Notes: generated by a model from the sequence alone, not told the origin. A DNA stretch of 64,000 nucleotides from Hyposmocoma kahamanoa (GCF_003589595.1 NW_020653945.1:5748281-5812280); one strand, 5' to 3'; counted from the stretch's first letter, positions 23,448 to 35,664 are shown. Numbers and translations: made by a program.

Positions 23448-23702
23448 ATATAAATTGACGAACAAGTCATGCGCCTGGTGGTAAGCGACACGCCTGTCTA
23501 TAACTATTGCAGTGCCGCTCAAAGCTTTAGATGGCAAAGAACCGAATGGCACTGCCATTGCGTCCGTCACCTTGAGACAAGTCGCAAGTGCATGTAATTT
23601 CGACAGCACCCTCTCACATTACTGCTTGGCAGCAGAAATAGTTAAGATACTATATAAGTACTTCCCTGAACGAACTAGTATTTCACAAAGAGCTCTACTG
23701 CA
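23448..23702 (-). repeat. R1 retroposon, minus strand
   Basis: Reads GACGAACAAGTCATGCGCCT, CTGTAATTTCG-like wording, CTCACATTACTGCTTGGCAG and AAAGAGCTCTACTGC. Confidence 0.8.
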
Positions 23703-24282
23703 TAAAAATGTGTATGGTAGCTAAATTAATATTCTTTTTAACTAAGTATAGTTCTGAATAGGATTTGCATTATAATTACACAATGCCTGAAACGTGGGTT
23801 AGTTTGAAAATCAAATCCTAATAATAGAAGTTGGCTTCTTAATTGTGAAAACAGTGTGAGTGCGGCTTCCAGTTACCCAACTGTAAGTTAATTATTAAAA
23901 AAATTGTAAATAGTTGATTTGTGGAAATGAGAAACAGAGCGATTGTATTTTTAAAAGTCAAAACGAAATTTCGTTTAATGGATTGTTTGTTTACATTTGT
24001 TTACGTTTTTTCGTTTCTTATTACATTCATTTCCAAAGCGCTACCAGTCATGCGTGAAAGAGTTAACATGAAATAGAAATGTAATTAAGTTTACTTTCAA
24101 AAAGTTTCTCTGAGATGTGATATACACAGTAACAAAACAACTGTACGCAACTTGCGCGGACGCAGCTTAGAAGCAACCTCAAGAATATTTACACGGATAG
24201 TATTACAGATTTCATAGATTTCTCACATAAAAAAAAAATAATCATGTTAGTAAAATATCGTGATATTCAATAAACTTTTTTT
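23703..24282. other. no gene seen
   Basis: AT-rich; nothing recognised. Confidence 0.4.
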
Positions 24283-24456
24283 TATGATACCGAGTGACGA
24301 TGGACCGAACAGCCTGGTGGAAAGAGACACGCTTGTCCATAACAGTCGCAGTGTCTCTCAGAGCTTTATATTGCAAAGATCTAAAGGGCACTTCCACTGT
24401 GCCCGACACCCTGAGAAATAACTCGACAAGTCCCATGTGCCTGTAATTTCACCACA
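24283..24456 (-). repeat. R1 retroposon, minus strand, 3' half
   Basis: Contains ATGATACCGAGTGACG, CTCAGAGCTTTATATTGC and CATGTGCCTGTAATTTCACC. It stops where the plus-strand R1 copy starts about 40 bp on, giving an inverted pair. Confidence 0.75.
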
Positions 24457-24496
24457 CTACAGATTTTTCAAAAGTAATGTAATTCTGTAGTTTAAT

Positions 24497-24655
24497 AGCA
24501 GTAACGCTCCTTGTCAGAGAGTTCGTCCAGGGAAATACTGCCACCTTACCTATTTCCGCCGCCAAGCAGTAATGCAATCTGCTATACTATATATAATGCA
24601 TTCAATGGGATGGGACTTGTCAACTAATGTCTCTCATATAAAAAAAATAATTCAT
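24497..24655 (+). repeat. R1 retroposon with large internal deletion
   Basis: 5' part with GAGTTCGTCCAGGGAAATAC and CCGCCAAGCAGTAATG, then GGGACTTGTCAACTAATGTC, then ATATAAAAAAAATAA. The central region and the 3' half are missing. Confidence 0.65.
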
Positions 24656-25002
24656 ACTACAGGTGTGACGTGGCAACGGAATCCAGCGGCTCATGTTTAC
24701 ACTCAGTTTACAGTAAAGTATGCACTCGAGTCGGCGCCGGCGCAAGAGCGTAAATATGTAAACTTGATTGAAATACACGCTTCGCTTCCAAGTACGAAAC
24801 GATAACTGATATGGGTGGTGTTGTTTCGATATTCGTGTTTACTAGTTCTGAGAAATATAACTGCGTTATTTAAACCATGTTAGTCATGCTAACAGTAACT
24901 TTTAGCATGTAAACAAACGAAAGTTGTGATGTTTGTGTACCTAGTTTGCGTGTATTAACCGACGGGAAGCGAATTTTGCCATAAGCAGCGTTATATAATC
25001 TC

Positions 25003-25235
25003 AGTACAGAGAACTAAAAAACTGACCTCAAAAGTCATTCATCCCCTAATTTGCCACCCTTAGAGGTGGAATATTTTCTTCAAATTTAAATGGGACCACT
25101 ACCCTGCCCTCGTAACGAAAAAAGACACAACTGTGCGTACTTTTTGAGGGCAGTACTGATGTACCCTCTTCCAACAAAAAAGAATCATCAAAATACGTAA
25201 CATACATTAAACAAACATACAGGCGAATTGAGAAC
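25003..25235 (+). repeat. R2 repeat
   Basis: CAGTACAGAGAACTAAAAA, CTTAGAGGTGGAATATTTTC, ATGGGACCACTA and TACCCTCTTCCAACAAAAAA in the same order as 5553-5880, with a small insertion after the first third. Confidence 0.75.
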
Positions 25236-25756
25236 CTGTGAGGATGGAGAGCTCTAGAAGGTCGGGGTGGAAAGAAAGTGAGATGTTAGGACGTAGTAGA
25301 GCGAGCAATGTAAGTGTAGTGTGAAGGTGAAGATAGGAGAAGATGGAGACACGGAGTTAGAGATCTCTGCCCTCGACTCTTGGTGACTGAGGAAAGAGGT
25401 ACAAAACCGAAGAGCAGCGAGGTTGTAAGCTTATCGTAAGCAACATTTTAACCTAAACAGCGTTTTTTATTGCAAATTATATTGTAAACTATAACGGACA
25501 AGGACGCGTCGAAATTTCCCGCCAAAATTACATCAAATATAAATTAATTAGCTAACGATAAATTATAGCAAAAGCTAAGTTTCTCGTTAGCTCAACTGTT
25601 TTTTATATTTTAGTGTAACCGACAGAATCAAATTAAAAAAATCATAACGTAAGCTTGTTATCGCAACCGACATAGGGGTTCACAATCTCGTCGTTTACTA
25701 CAACAAAGTGGCAATAAACGTGTTGCATCTTGTTGCATATTTTTTATCGCAAGTGT
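25236..25756. other. no gene; purine-rich block
   Basis: 25240-25420 is strongly purine-rich on the plus strand (GAAGGTGAAGATAGGAGAAG). No coding signal. Confidence 0.4.
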
Positions 25757-25925
25757 TACCTTAAACGGTTACCATGATGGACTGCCATGCAAAGGTCCGG
25801 GGTTCGATTTGCAGGCCGTGAGAAATATGTGTATGGCCTATATTTACCACTCTCGTGAGTTCGGGTGTTGTGTTGTCTATGTGTGTCCATGGCACCCGCG
25901 ACGCAGGGTTACCCTAGTGTAGGGC
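25757..25925 (+). repeat. SINE-A, degenerate head
   Basis: AACGGTTACCATGATGGACT, a B box-like GGGTTCGATTT, then TGTCCATGGCACCCGCGACG and CCTAGTGTAGGGCTATT. The 5' part of the A box is lost. Confidence 0.75.
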
Positions 25926-25968
25926 TATTAAAAAAAACGCCTGAAAGCCTCAAAAATCTTTATATATA

Positions 25969-27250
25969 TTAGGGGTTAAAGTATGAAATTGCCGTTTTAT
26001 TGCAATAGGTTCTTTGAATTTTCATAGAATCTTCATGGTTTGAGGTTTTCGAATGAAACTTTTTCAAATGGTTTCTGTGATTTTTTTTTTTAATTTGAAA
26101 CATTTGAATATCGACTTTCAATTGTTTTTGTTATTCAATTTAGACAAGAAAGATGGATACTGCGAAAATTCGAGTGATTTTTGAATACGAGTTCCGACGC
26201 GGAACTAACGCGGCAGAAACAGCCCGCAATATCAATGCTGCGTTTGGAGAGGGGTCTACTAATGAACGCACCGTGCGATTTTGGTTTAAACGCTTTCGTG
26301 ATGGAAATTTCGACTTAAAGAACGAGCCACGAGGTAGGCCGCCCACACAGGTGAATAACGATGAATTAAGAGAGATAGTGGAAGCCGATCCTAGTCAAAC
26401 TGCCCAGGAATTAGCGGCATGGTTTAACGTTACCTTACCCACAATATTGACTCACTTGCGTCAAATCAATAAAATAAAAAAATACGAAAAATGGGTGCCT
26501 CATGATTTGACTGATCTGCAGAAAGAAACGCGTGTTGAAACTTGTGTTGCCTTGTTGAACCGGTACAGAAATGAAGGAATATTGGATCGAATTGTAACAT
26601 GTGATGAAAAGTGGATTCTTTATGATAACCGGAAAAGAAAAATGCAATGGTTGACCCTAGGTCAAATGTCATAACAGTGTCCTAAAGCAAAACTTACCAA
26701 TAAAAAGGTAATGGTTACTGTTTGGTGGTCTCAGCATGATGTTATTCACTATAGTTTTCTCCGATCTGGTCAAGCAATAACGGCAGATGTCTATTGTGCC
26801 GAACTCCGAACCATGTTGACAAAACTAGCAGTAAAACAGCCCCGACTCATGAATCGATCTTCACCATTATTACTCCACGACAACGCGAGACCTCACACAG
26901 CACGAGAAACCATTTTGACCCTTCAGGAACTGCAGTGAGAAACCATTCGTCATCCTCCGTATTCACCAGACCTTGCTCCAACGGACTACCATTTTTTTCG
27001 TGATTTGGACAATTATCTACGTGACAAGAAGTTTTCTTCCCAGGAGGCAGTACAAAATGCTTTCACACGGTTTGTGCAGTCTAGATCGTCGGAGTTCTAT
27101 CGCAAAGGCATTAATAACCTTCCCATTAGATGGCAGCAATGTATAGATAATAATGGCAACTATTTTGATTAAATAAATTTGTTAAAAATTTAAAAAATAA
27201 ACAATTTAGATTTTCAGTACAAATCGGCAATTTCATACTTTAACTCCTAT
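25969..27250 (+). mobile_element. mariner transposon, cecropia-like, 1282 bp
   Basis: Terminal inverted repeats of about 26 bp: the left starts TTAGGGGTTAAAGTATG (25969) and the right, reversed, starts ATAGGAGTTAAAGTATG (27250), with two mismatches. TA dinucleotides flank both ends (25967-25968 and 27251-27252), the expected duplication. Length and layout match the mariner family's usual 1.3 kb with a single transposase gene. Inserted just downstream of a SINE-A copy. Confidence 0.95.
26153..27172 (+). pseudogene. mariner transposase with two nonsense codons
   Basis: One continuous frame of 339 codons from ATG 26153 to TAA 27170-27172, close to the family's usual ~345 residues. It is interrupted only by TAA at 26672-26674 and TGA at 26936-26938, with no frameshift. 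The N-terminal DNA-binding half (AAETARNINAAFGEGSTNE) contains paired helix-turn-helix sequence and the linker WVPHDLTD. The catalytic triad is visible: D in VTCDEKW, D in LLHDNARPH and D in PTDYHFF; the last two are 34 residues apart (DD34D). The sequence most resembles the mariner subfamily that includes Hsmar1/SETMAR. Loss of function comes from the two stops, so this copy should be non-autonomous unless stops are read through. Confidence 0.93.
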
Positions 27251-27814
27251 TATTATAGAGGTAGGAAAAGTATAGTAAACGCCAAAAATAGTCATAACAT
27301 GAATTGTTTAAAAAAAAACTATAACTCAGTCGGTTACGAAATTCATTATTTCAAGATTTATTTTTAATTATTATATAATTATATGTATATATTTCAACAT
27401 TATGAAACTTCTCGCGAACGAGCTGTCGGATCGCCTCATAGAAGCTTCCGGTGACCAGAAGGCTGACAGTTCTTTCCGCCAAGGAATAACTCTATTTACC
27501 TCCTATAAACTTTCTTACCTTTTCTTTATGTGTATACGTTACTGTTATAGTTCAGATGTGTGTAATACTTAGTTTTCTTTTGTATTAAAATTCAAATTCA
27601 ATTTAGTATCACATTTATACGTACAAATATTTTAAAAAGCTCTCTCCTGTAAAACTTGTTTTTTGTCGTTTATATTAAGTCGGCGGTAATGTCTCGACAT
27701 CGCTCATTACGTAACTATAAACCTTGCTTAAATTTAATTAAGATATTTTTTCTACATCACATCACACGTCCCGTACGTGGGTTTAAGCTAACTTATATTA
27801 ATTAATAATAATAG
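27251..27814. other. no gene seen
   Basis: AT-rich flank of the mariner; nothing recognised. Confidence 0.4.
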
Positions 27815-28090
27815 TTAGCCTAAAAAGTCCCACTGCTAGAAAGGCCTCCTCTCACAACAGAGAGATTTGACAGTAGTTCCCACGTGAGCCAGATGCGGAT
27901 TGAAAACTTCACACACATCATGAAATCTTTGCAGATGTGCGCAAATTTCTCCGCGATGTGTTCCTTCACCGGTAAATTTCAAATAATATTTCGCGCGTAA
28001 TTTCTGAATGTCCACATGCCCAGACGGCCACAGAAAGCTAATTTAAAAAAACTGACAACTCAGAGGTGCAAGCCCGGATTTGAACGACCT
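27815..28090 (+). repeat. widespread lepidopteran interspersed repeat
   Basis: TAGCCTAAAAAGTCCCACTG, AAAGGCCTCCTCTC, ACTTCACACACATCATGAAA and CAGAGGTGCAAGCCCGGATT appear in the order I know from many moth and butterfly genomes (a LINE- or SINE-derived unit). This is the best single indicator of the host group. Confidence 0.75.
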
Positions 28091-28139
28091 TTTGCTTGAG
28101 TGAGAAACGGTAAGTGAAACCATAAGCGCGTTCGCGCAC

Positions 28140-28985
28140 AGCATCCGACTCGTACCCGTTCCGAATCAGAGATTACACAAATCAAGAAAACTCGGACCCG
28201 AGAAAATACGACCATCGCTTGTAGGTGCACCTAGAGGTAAAATGATCCCCGTGACGTTTCGGACCGTCATTTATCGGATTCGGATTATGGGATCGGTTCG
28301 GAACCTTACGATAACTCAATTTCTTTTCATTTGTATCCACAACATACGAGTCGAACGTCAAAATGTCGTATTCGAAACCGAACCGAAATAACGTCACACC
28401 CTAACGATTACTCGAACTTGTCGTAGTGAAGTAAGTGCAGATTTTATTTACAATAATCTCGTGTAATAATATCAAGAATGCCGTTTTAATGAGTTAGTCC
28501 AAATTTATCCAGTGTTTGTAAGTTTTTGCATGTATTTTTTAGCCTGGTAAAACATAATTAAGTTACTATTGTAATGAATTGCTGTTGTATGTAATGCATC
28601 GTAAAACATTTTATGTCAATAAAGAATTTGAAAACAAACAAACAAACAACTCGAACTTTTAAAAATTAATATTTTAAATAAAGTCTCGATTTTGTTCAAT
28701 TTTATTAATTTATTTTAATGTAGTCCTATATTTTAGGCCATAAAAATCGTAAAAATTTAATATAGAAGGATTTTAATTTTTCATATAATCTATTTCACCC
28801 ACCAACACCATAAACGCTGTTGAATAACGATATCGTATCCGAATCCGAACCGAAAGTTTAACACGAATGTTCTGAATAGCTCGGAAAGCGCCCTTCGATT
28901 CGATAACGATATCTAATCCAACGATTCGTTTAAAATATCCAGGAGTTCTGAATCGGGGTCCTGATACGAATATTGGACGAAATGG
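28140..28985. repeat. CCGAAT-rich repeat split by a LINE-like insertion
   Basis: 28140-28435 and 28820-28985 are dense in CCGAA/TTCGG words (GGATTCGGATTATGGGATCG; TATCCGAATCCGAACCGAAA). Between them, about 28440-28660, is AT-rich sequence ending TGTCAATAAAGAATTTG plus an AAAC-type tail, like a polyadenylated retroposon 3' end on the plus strand. Confidence 0.4.
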
Positions 28986-29689
28986 GCAAACGCACTTAAG
29001 TTACCACGGTAGTTTATTAATTACCTTATATTAATTAAGCCACATTTTTTTAAGTTCTAAAAATGATAAAAAGATTGTGGTATGTTCATTGCACACAAGG
29101 ACAAAACCCACTCACACTAAACACCTAATTACAAAGTAGACAGACTTCCCAAACAATAAGAATGATTTATTCCCTTAATATTATCATATCATAAAATGTA
29201 TGTAGGTATCGGAAATTGTGCCGTAATATATTTAATATATTGATACAGTGCCTCACGGTTTGGACAGTCAACATTACTAAAATTACCTTGGTTGCTTATA
29301 GTATTAGACATATCAATTTCACATGCATGCAACATGTCACCGGGTCGTGATCGTATTGCCACATGTATGTGTCGTGTTGTGGCAATCGGCGATCAAGGAA
29401 GAACGTTGTTTAAATCGATTGTCAACCTTTGTTGCCCAAATATACGCAGTTCTCGAGTTCAAGAATTTGCGTTTTGCTTTAAGCTCAAATAATCTTTATT
29501 TCACACTTCTGTCGTCCAGTAACTAAAACGCGGCAAAGTGACAAAAATTTTTTTTGAGATATAAAAAACCGTAACCCAGTTTTAGAATATAGAAATTGTT
29601 TAATGACATTTCATCGTTAGGATAAGTTACGATAAGTCGAACACGTTAACCAAGTTTAACTGTTTGTTTTTAATAGAGAATTTTGTGCA
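28986..29689. other. no gene seen
   Basis: AT-rich, short open frames only. Confidence 0.4.
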
Positions 29690-30123
29690 AAAAAAAGGAG
29701 GTTCTCAATTCGACAGTTTTTTTTTTGTATATACATATGTTACGCGATAACTCCGGTATTTGTGAACCGATTTTCATGATTCTTTTTTGTTGGAAAGGGG
29801 GTACCTCCATAGTGGTTCCATTTTATTTTAAAGAAAATCATCCACCTCTAAGGAGGGCTGATCACACATGAACATTAATTTTTGTAAATAGCACCTAAAT
29901 TTTACTTAAGGAGCAATTATTTTTATGGTTGGTTTTGCTATTCTCCAATTCAAGGCGTTTTTCTCTGACAATATACTTTGAGTAGCGAGAACCGATTTTT
30001 ATTATCTCCTGTGTCAAGTCCTGTATAGTGGCGAACTAGGGGAAATTTCAATAAAACTTGGCAAATAGATGTAATTCCACGTACTTTTGAGGTCGGTTCA
30101 TTTAATACTCTGTACTGAGATTA
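29690..30123 (-). repeat. R2 repeat, minus strand, longest copy
   Basis: GGAGGTTCTCAATTCGACAG, TTACGCGATAACTCCGG, GGAAAGGGGGTACCTCC, then a central stretch not seen in shorter copies (29880-30000), then GGCAAATAGATGTAATTCCA and AATACTCTGTACTGAG. Suggests the complete unit is at least ~430 bp, or that this copy carries an insertion. Confidence 0.75.
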
Positions 30124-30794
30124 TTGCCATTTAAAACGGTTATTTGTCATTTGTCATTTAGCCGCGTTTTGGTTAGTGGTCGGCAGATTTAAGCAAATTA
30201 CACACGAAATCGTCACATTGAATAAACGTGACTACTCATTCGTAAGGCAGGTTCCTCTAAGAAGAGTCTCTAGGGGTTGCTCTTTGTAAATAAACAGTTG
30301 CACACATTTATCATTTACAATTTATTTTGAATATCGACATCGAAACAACCTGCACGAGCTGAACGAATCATTACAATGGATAAAAAGAAACCGTAAAGTG
30401 TAAAGTTATTATTTCTCCATAGTTTTAAACAAATTTTGAATATCAACCGGAATCTTAATACAGAAGCGTACATATTGCCCCTGAAATGAATTTGTGAGTC
30501 TACTTACTTCGTACTAAATTGTGAAAAACACACCTTTAAGTGAATAAAATACAATTTATGATTATGAGCTCCGAAATCTGCGTTATTTATCGTTACTCTA
30601 TTTTGTAACAAACATATACTATATACAATTTAATAAAACACTAAGAGTATTGCCCCTCTCGTGCCTGTACATTTTGGAAGTTGGTATATTCGTGAAACGA
30701 AATCTATCGAAATTCTTAATAGCGAAGGACGTAACATTCAGAAGTCGTACTAAATACAATACCCAAAACAAAACGTTTTCTAAATAACTCGTAT
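30124..30794. other. no gene seen
   Basis: AT-rich; nothing recognised. Confidence 0.4.
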
Positions 30795-31236
30795 GTAATG
30801 TGTGGAAAAATTATTAATCGTATACCAGATCGCATTAAGCCTCTACCATTGACTAATTTTAAAAAGGAATTGCGCATGTGGCTCTTTGATCATTTGTTTT
30901 ACTCTATTGACGAATTCATGAATCATAAAGAATAATTAATTGACGCATACATTTTTCCCATCATTAAAAAAAAAATAATATTATTATTAAATTATGACAT
31001 ACACGATTCTGACATATCAAATTAAATCAATTCTCTTAAATTTATCAATTTGTTGCCTAATTATTGTTTTAAAATCGAATCTCAATCCACCAATGTATTA
31101 TTTTATTATTGTATTTGCATGCTTTTATTTTAGAAGGCCGAATAGGTTTAAGTTCTGATTTAATTTTTACCATCAACATGTGTAATGTACCCTACCCTAT
31201 TTGAAGCGAATAAATGAATTATTATTATTATTATTA
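30795..31236 (+). pseudogene. 5'-truncated LINE: ORF2 C-terminus, 3' UTR and ATT tail
   Basis: The plus-strand frame ending TAA 30933-30935 reads INRIPDRIKPLPLTNFKKEL and then LFYSIDEFMNHKE. This order (N-x-I/L-P-x-x-I-K, FKK-L, FYS-x-x-EF) is typical of the C-terminal end of insect non-LTR retrotransposon proteins. A 3' UTR of about 280 bp follows, ending GAAGCGAATAAATGAATT and an (ATT)n tail at 31216-31236. The RT and endonuclease domains are absent. 5' truncation is the usual fate of LINE copies. Confidence 0.7.
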
Positions 31237-32079
31237 TACATATAATATCATATCGTATATGTAATGTCATTTAGAATATCGACAAACAAACAAGAAACCT
31301 ATAATGATACCTACATGGCCGTCACAGACCACCAGCAACAATACTGAAGTCAGGAATGGGAGGAATATGTAAAATTCTTGTATTTTTTAAATTTGCCACT
31401 ACACTTAACGGAATTGAGGCGAATTTTTGTAAACTAGCATATTGAACTTTCGTCAATTGTGTAACATACAAACTAAATACCAGCCAAAAAAGGAGGTCTC
31501 TCGTCTTCCGGAGAATTCCTATGCAGAATGTGCTTTGTACGTTACATGGATATAAACTTTATTACACTATGTACGATTTTGTTACAAAATTCGCTTCCAT
31601 TGCATTCGGCGACACAGTAAATTGCGCCTTAGTCTCTTTTTTCAATTCGTCGATTCGGACTAAAGGAAAATTGTTACACACACCCCTTATAGTACTGTCA
31701 CGGCTAACATTACACCTCAATACGTCATTCGATAGAATTGTTTGCCAATCTCCGTATAATCATTCCTTAGACTAATGTAGCGGCACTAATGATAGACTGC
31801 GTTTCACAACCTACGCTATTTCTATGTCGCTGAGCACTGAAACTGTATAAGCCCTGTTTGTTACAGAAACGGAACCAGTCGAATGTTACGATAAGATGGA
31901 TGCATTGAAAAGGAACGCAATTTATATGCGCGATTATTTTTAATATACACACGCAAGCAGCAGTATATTTATTGCTACTACAAATTTGAAATTACCAATT
32001 TGTAGAGTAATTACGTATAGATAATAATTTGATTACACGTATATCGTGTTGTTAGATTTTCATTATTGCTATGGATTGA
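31237..32079. other. no gene seen
   Basis: Two open frames of 61-84 codons have no recognisable features. Confidence 0.4.
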
Positions 32080-32290
32080 AGAGCTCTTGTGAACGAGTTC
32101 GTCCAGAGAAGTACCTCTAGCTTATATTTCTGCCGCCATGAAGTAATGTGAACGCATTTTGAACGGTTTTGAAGGGTGAAATTACAGACACATGGAACTT
32201 TTCGACGTATACGTCTGGTTGACAGTGTCCCTCAGATATTAGCGATTTAAAGTTTTGAGTGGCAATGCAAGTACTATGGACAGGCTGACA
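32080..32290 (+). repeat. R1 retroposon, diverged
   Basis: GAGCTCTTGTGAACGAGTTC, a TTCTGCCGCCATGAAGTAATG variant, GTGAAATTACAGACACATGG and a shortened 3' end. Confidence 0.75.
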
Positions 32291-33245
32291 AGCATCTATT
32301 TTTGTGGTAGCTGTTATTAATTTTTTACAATGACATTTTGACTAATATTAATCAAACAATGTGTGACACTTTTCTATAACTTTCAGTTAAGTTGAAATGA
32401 AAATCAATAATATCCTTATTTGCAAAGGGATAACGATCCTTTTTACTCATCGGCTTTAAAAAAAATTAATGATTGTGTACAATTTGTAATTTACTAATGA
32501 GTAATTTGAAGAAAAATAAAAACATAAGACATTAATTATGATGTTAATTGTACATACATGTTACATTTAACCTTCCCAAAAAAAAATTCTTCCGAACAAT
32601 TTAGAAATTCTGTCATTATTTGCGTAATTATTTCTAGCGATTCAAAATAGCGGATTCAAGAAATGTCGAAGTTACACTACGGTCTCAAACGAAAAAATAC
32701 CCACTGGAATATCTAGAGATACTCCAGTCCAAGCACTCTGCAAAAGCTGGATTTAAAAATTGAACGCGATCAATGGAGGATGACGGTTGTTATGAATGCG
32801 TTCAGGAATCCGTTGAGAAATCGACTTTTGAATAATTTATCAACGCGTCAATGTCTACGCGGTGCTGCACGGAGATTATTGTATTTCATGCGTAGAGAAC
32901 GACGATATCTCATAACATAGAAGAATTTTCTTAATGTGCCTAATGTAAACAGACTAATAAACGATTTGGCATAAAAAGTAAAAGGCTATACAGTGAGGCG
33001 TTTTCGGAACGCAGGTACGTAGGAATAAAGATATATATAAAATGAAAAATATTTCTTAAAGCTAAACATTGCTTCTTTGTGATTAATAATTAATTTGTGG
33101 TGTTCAAGTGTACATCAACATTCCTTAACTCTACCAGTAAAAATCGCATTGCAAGGTTGTCCTTCCATTTAAATCCAGTTTTAAATTCCTTAGTGTTGTT
33201 GTGTGTTGTGGCAATTCAGGAAATAAATAAGCTTATTATATTTTC
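32291..33245. other. no gene seen; short open stretch
   Basis: 32770-32930 is open on the plus strand and Arg-rich (RGAARRLLYFMRRERRYLI). It has no recognised family or gene structure. The rest is AT-rich. Confidence 0.35.
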
Positions 33246-33427
33246 ATGATACAAAATGACGGGACGAAAGAAGTCGTGTGCCCCTTAGTTAGCTGCTGTC
33301 ATCCTAAGTTGATAAGTCCTATGTGCCTGTATTTCACAAGCACCCTTACCGTTCAAAACCGAAAAGCAGCAACGCTCATATTACTACTTGGCGGTAACAA
33401 ACTCTTTCACAAGGAGATCTACTGTTA
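33246..33427 (-). repeat. R1 retroposon, minus strand, internally deleted
   Basis: ATGACGGGACGAAAGAAGTC, TATGTGCCTGTATTTCAC, AACGCTCATATTACTACTTG and AACTCTTTCACAAGGAGATC. The middle third is missing. Confidence 0.75.
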
Positions 33428-34278
33428 ACAAAGGCTAGACAAATAAAAGTGGAAAGATACCTTAAAATACCTCTACAATAGATGCATTACATTTCTAACT
33501 TAGAATGAATTCAACTCTAGGTTGAAATCATTTTGCTCCTAGACAATATATTTAATACCTAAGCTTATTCCAGTCGTACGATCTCTTTTCGTACCGCGCA
33601 CGTGTGGAAAGAAAAAGAACCAGTCGACAATTAACATATACCAAAGGACCTTCGTAGCCGTCAAGCTGTCAAGGCCCATCAAGGCAGCCTATCAAAGGCC
33701 CATTGCGGCCACTAAGTGAAGACCTCCGATAGACGATTTTTAAAAATTATTTAATAATAGTTAAGATTGTTGCGAACTCTTATTTATTCAATATTTTGTT
33801 TAATAATTTATCTAAAAGAGCTTTAGTAACAATATAATACGTCTGAAATTTAATAAGTAATGTATCTAAACCAGATAAATCGATCCCCATTATATCGATT
33901 AAATTTCTAATGAGTAAGCGCGGTTTATTTGTCGTATCTAAATAGAATAATTGTCAGAGGTCAATTTATACTGATCATAGTTATAGCTAACCAAACAAAC
34001 GCCGAAGGATATGAAACCGGTCGCTAGACAGGCGCGGGCGCAGCGCAAGCCCGCCTGGAATGTCGATACGCTGATAACTGCACAATGCATTCTAGACGCC
34101 GGTTTTTTTTTTGCTCTGTGGTATCTGGCGTTCGAAGGATATGGCAAATTGCCTAACGATGGTGTAGCATGATTAGATTGTAGGCCTTTGGAATCTTTTA
34201 AGTTGAATCAAGATAAATTCGAAGAATGTTTAAAGGGAAATTCCTTTGTACGTAACAATGAAGAAGAAGAATATACAT
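33428..34278. other. no gene seen
   Basis: AT-rich, with a GC-richer patch near 33990-34100. Nothing recognised. Confidence 0.4.
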
Positions 34279-34374
34279 CGTACAGTCGGTGTCCTCACTT
34301 ATGTATCCCCTATTTGTACTAAGTGCTATACAAGTAGTGGCTACCTAAGTGAAGGCACCGACTGTACGTATTAG
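34279..34374. mobile_element. foldback MITE, intact copy (96 bp)
   Basis: Ends CGTACAGTCGGTG and CACCGACTGTACG are perfect inverted repeats. The inner arms with CACTTATGTATCCCCTA and TACCTAAGTGAAGG also pair. The same family surrounds the Transib element at 52.8-56.4 kb. Confidence 0.8.
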
Positions 34375-34654
34375 CATATTAGTATACCGAAAGGAAGAAA
34401 ATAGGTGAAGACAATATAGAAAATAGAAAAGTAGATGAAGACAATATAGAAAATAGAAAAGAATATAGTATAAAGCAAAAGTCCTTGACGGTTCCAAATA
34501 CTGTTCAGATGTTCGCTTGTATATGCTGAACACGTGTGCCACCACAATGTTAAACTGCTAAGCCTTTTGTACTTACAATTCGTTTAATGAAAACAACTGT
34601 ATTCAACATTTCCGCTTTGTGTGACAATGGCATGTATTTTATTACAAAAAAATG

Positions 34655-34695
34655 TATAAATACTATAAATAAGCAGTTACACGTTCCAGTCAGTG
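34655..34695 (+). promoter_or_regulatory. possible TATA + initiator core promoter
   Basis: TATAAATA at 34664-34671 (and again at 34655-34662) stands 28 bp upstream of TCAGTG (34690-34695), the insect initiator word, at the usual spacing. The first ATG downstream opens only a five-codon frame, so any transcript would be non-coding or spliced soon after. May be coincidence in AT-rich DNA. Confidence 0.25.
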
Positions 34696-34699
34696 AAAA

Positions 34700-35664
34700 C
34701 TTTTAATACCAGTGTGTGTAAATTCTAGTGTGGTTTTCACGACGTAACGAACATGCCACGCACGGCTTAGTTAGCAAGTGTTTAACAGCGGCGGCTAACT
34801 TACTAATCGTCTGTTAACTATCAGCCTATTAGCCGACGCATTCTCACTCTTATCACTAATTCAACGTAAACATCGAACATTAAGGTTATTCATTGTTTAC
34901 TCGCCTGAACGGTGCCGCCGACTCCACATTTACGACGATTTTATTTCCAATCATAACACTGTATAGATTTTATTTACCGCCATTTTGACATTCCAATTTA
35001 GCACTTCAATTTCCTGCCTGTGTTTTGGCGATTTAAATGTCAAACGTAAAATTTCACTCATCGTTGTCTAATAACAGTTACACTTGAAATTGGAACAAAT
35101 TAAAAAATAAAGCATTTTGTCATTGACACTTAGATTTATGTTGTCGTCATTTTCGTTCAGAACTTAGTTTCGCCCGGTATTTCGTTTTAAATGTTTAAAG
35201 ATAAAGCTTAATGGGAACAAAGGACGTTCGTTCGAAGTCATATCTCGCGTCGAACTCATAACTAAGTGGTGTAGAGGCGATGTGAATCACTTGATCTATT
35301 AATATGCGTGCCGAGTGACCGCGTGTCAAGAGCAAGGCAATGTTTGTGTACGCCGTGCGGACATTATAACGTCGGCTAGAACGCCTCCACATTCCACGGT
35401 AGTTGGAGACAAAAGTACCAAGATACATCGCTGATTAGAGATTACACACAAATCAAAATTAAATAGAAATAGTTAAGACAAAACACAATTTAGAAACTTA
35501 CAGAAGAGTTTTATCCGTGATTGGAAATTATGCAACTGGTAACATTAAGTACTAAACGAAAACCTAACCTAAAAAGATCGCTCAATTTTTTAAGTTTTTT
35601 TTTATTAAAAAATAAGTTGCCAAATCGGATATATTCTGAAATATACGTTTATTTGATGATCACA
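34700..35664. other. no gene seen
   Basis: No coding region supported. A moderately GC-rich patch lies near 35220-35430. Confidence 0.4.

Noticed and set aside
32770..32930. Arg-rich open stretch
   Set aside because: Short, no known family, no splice structure.
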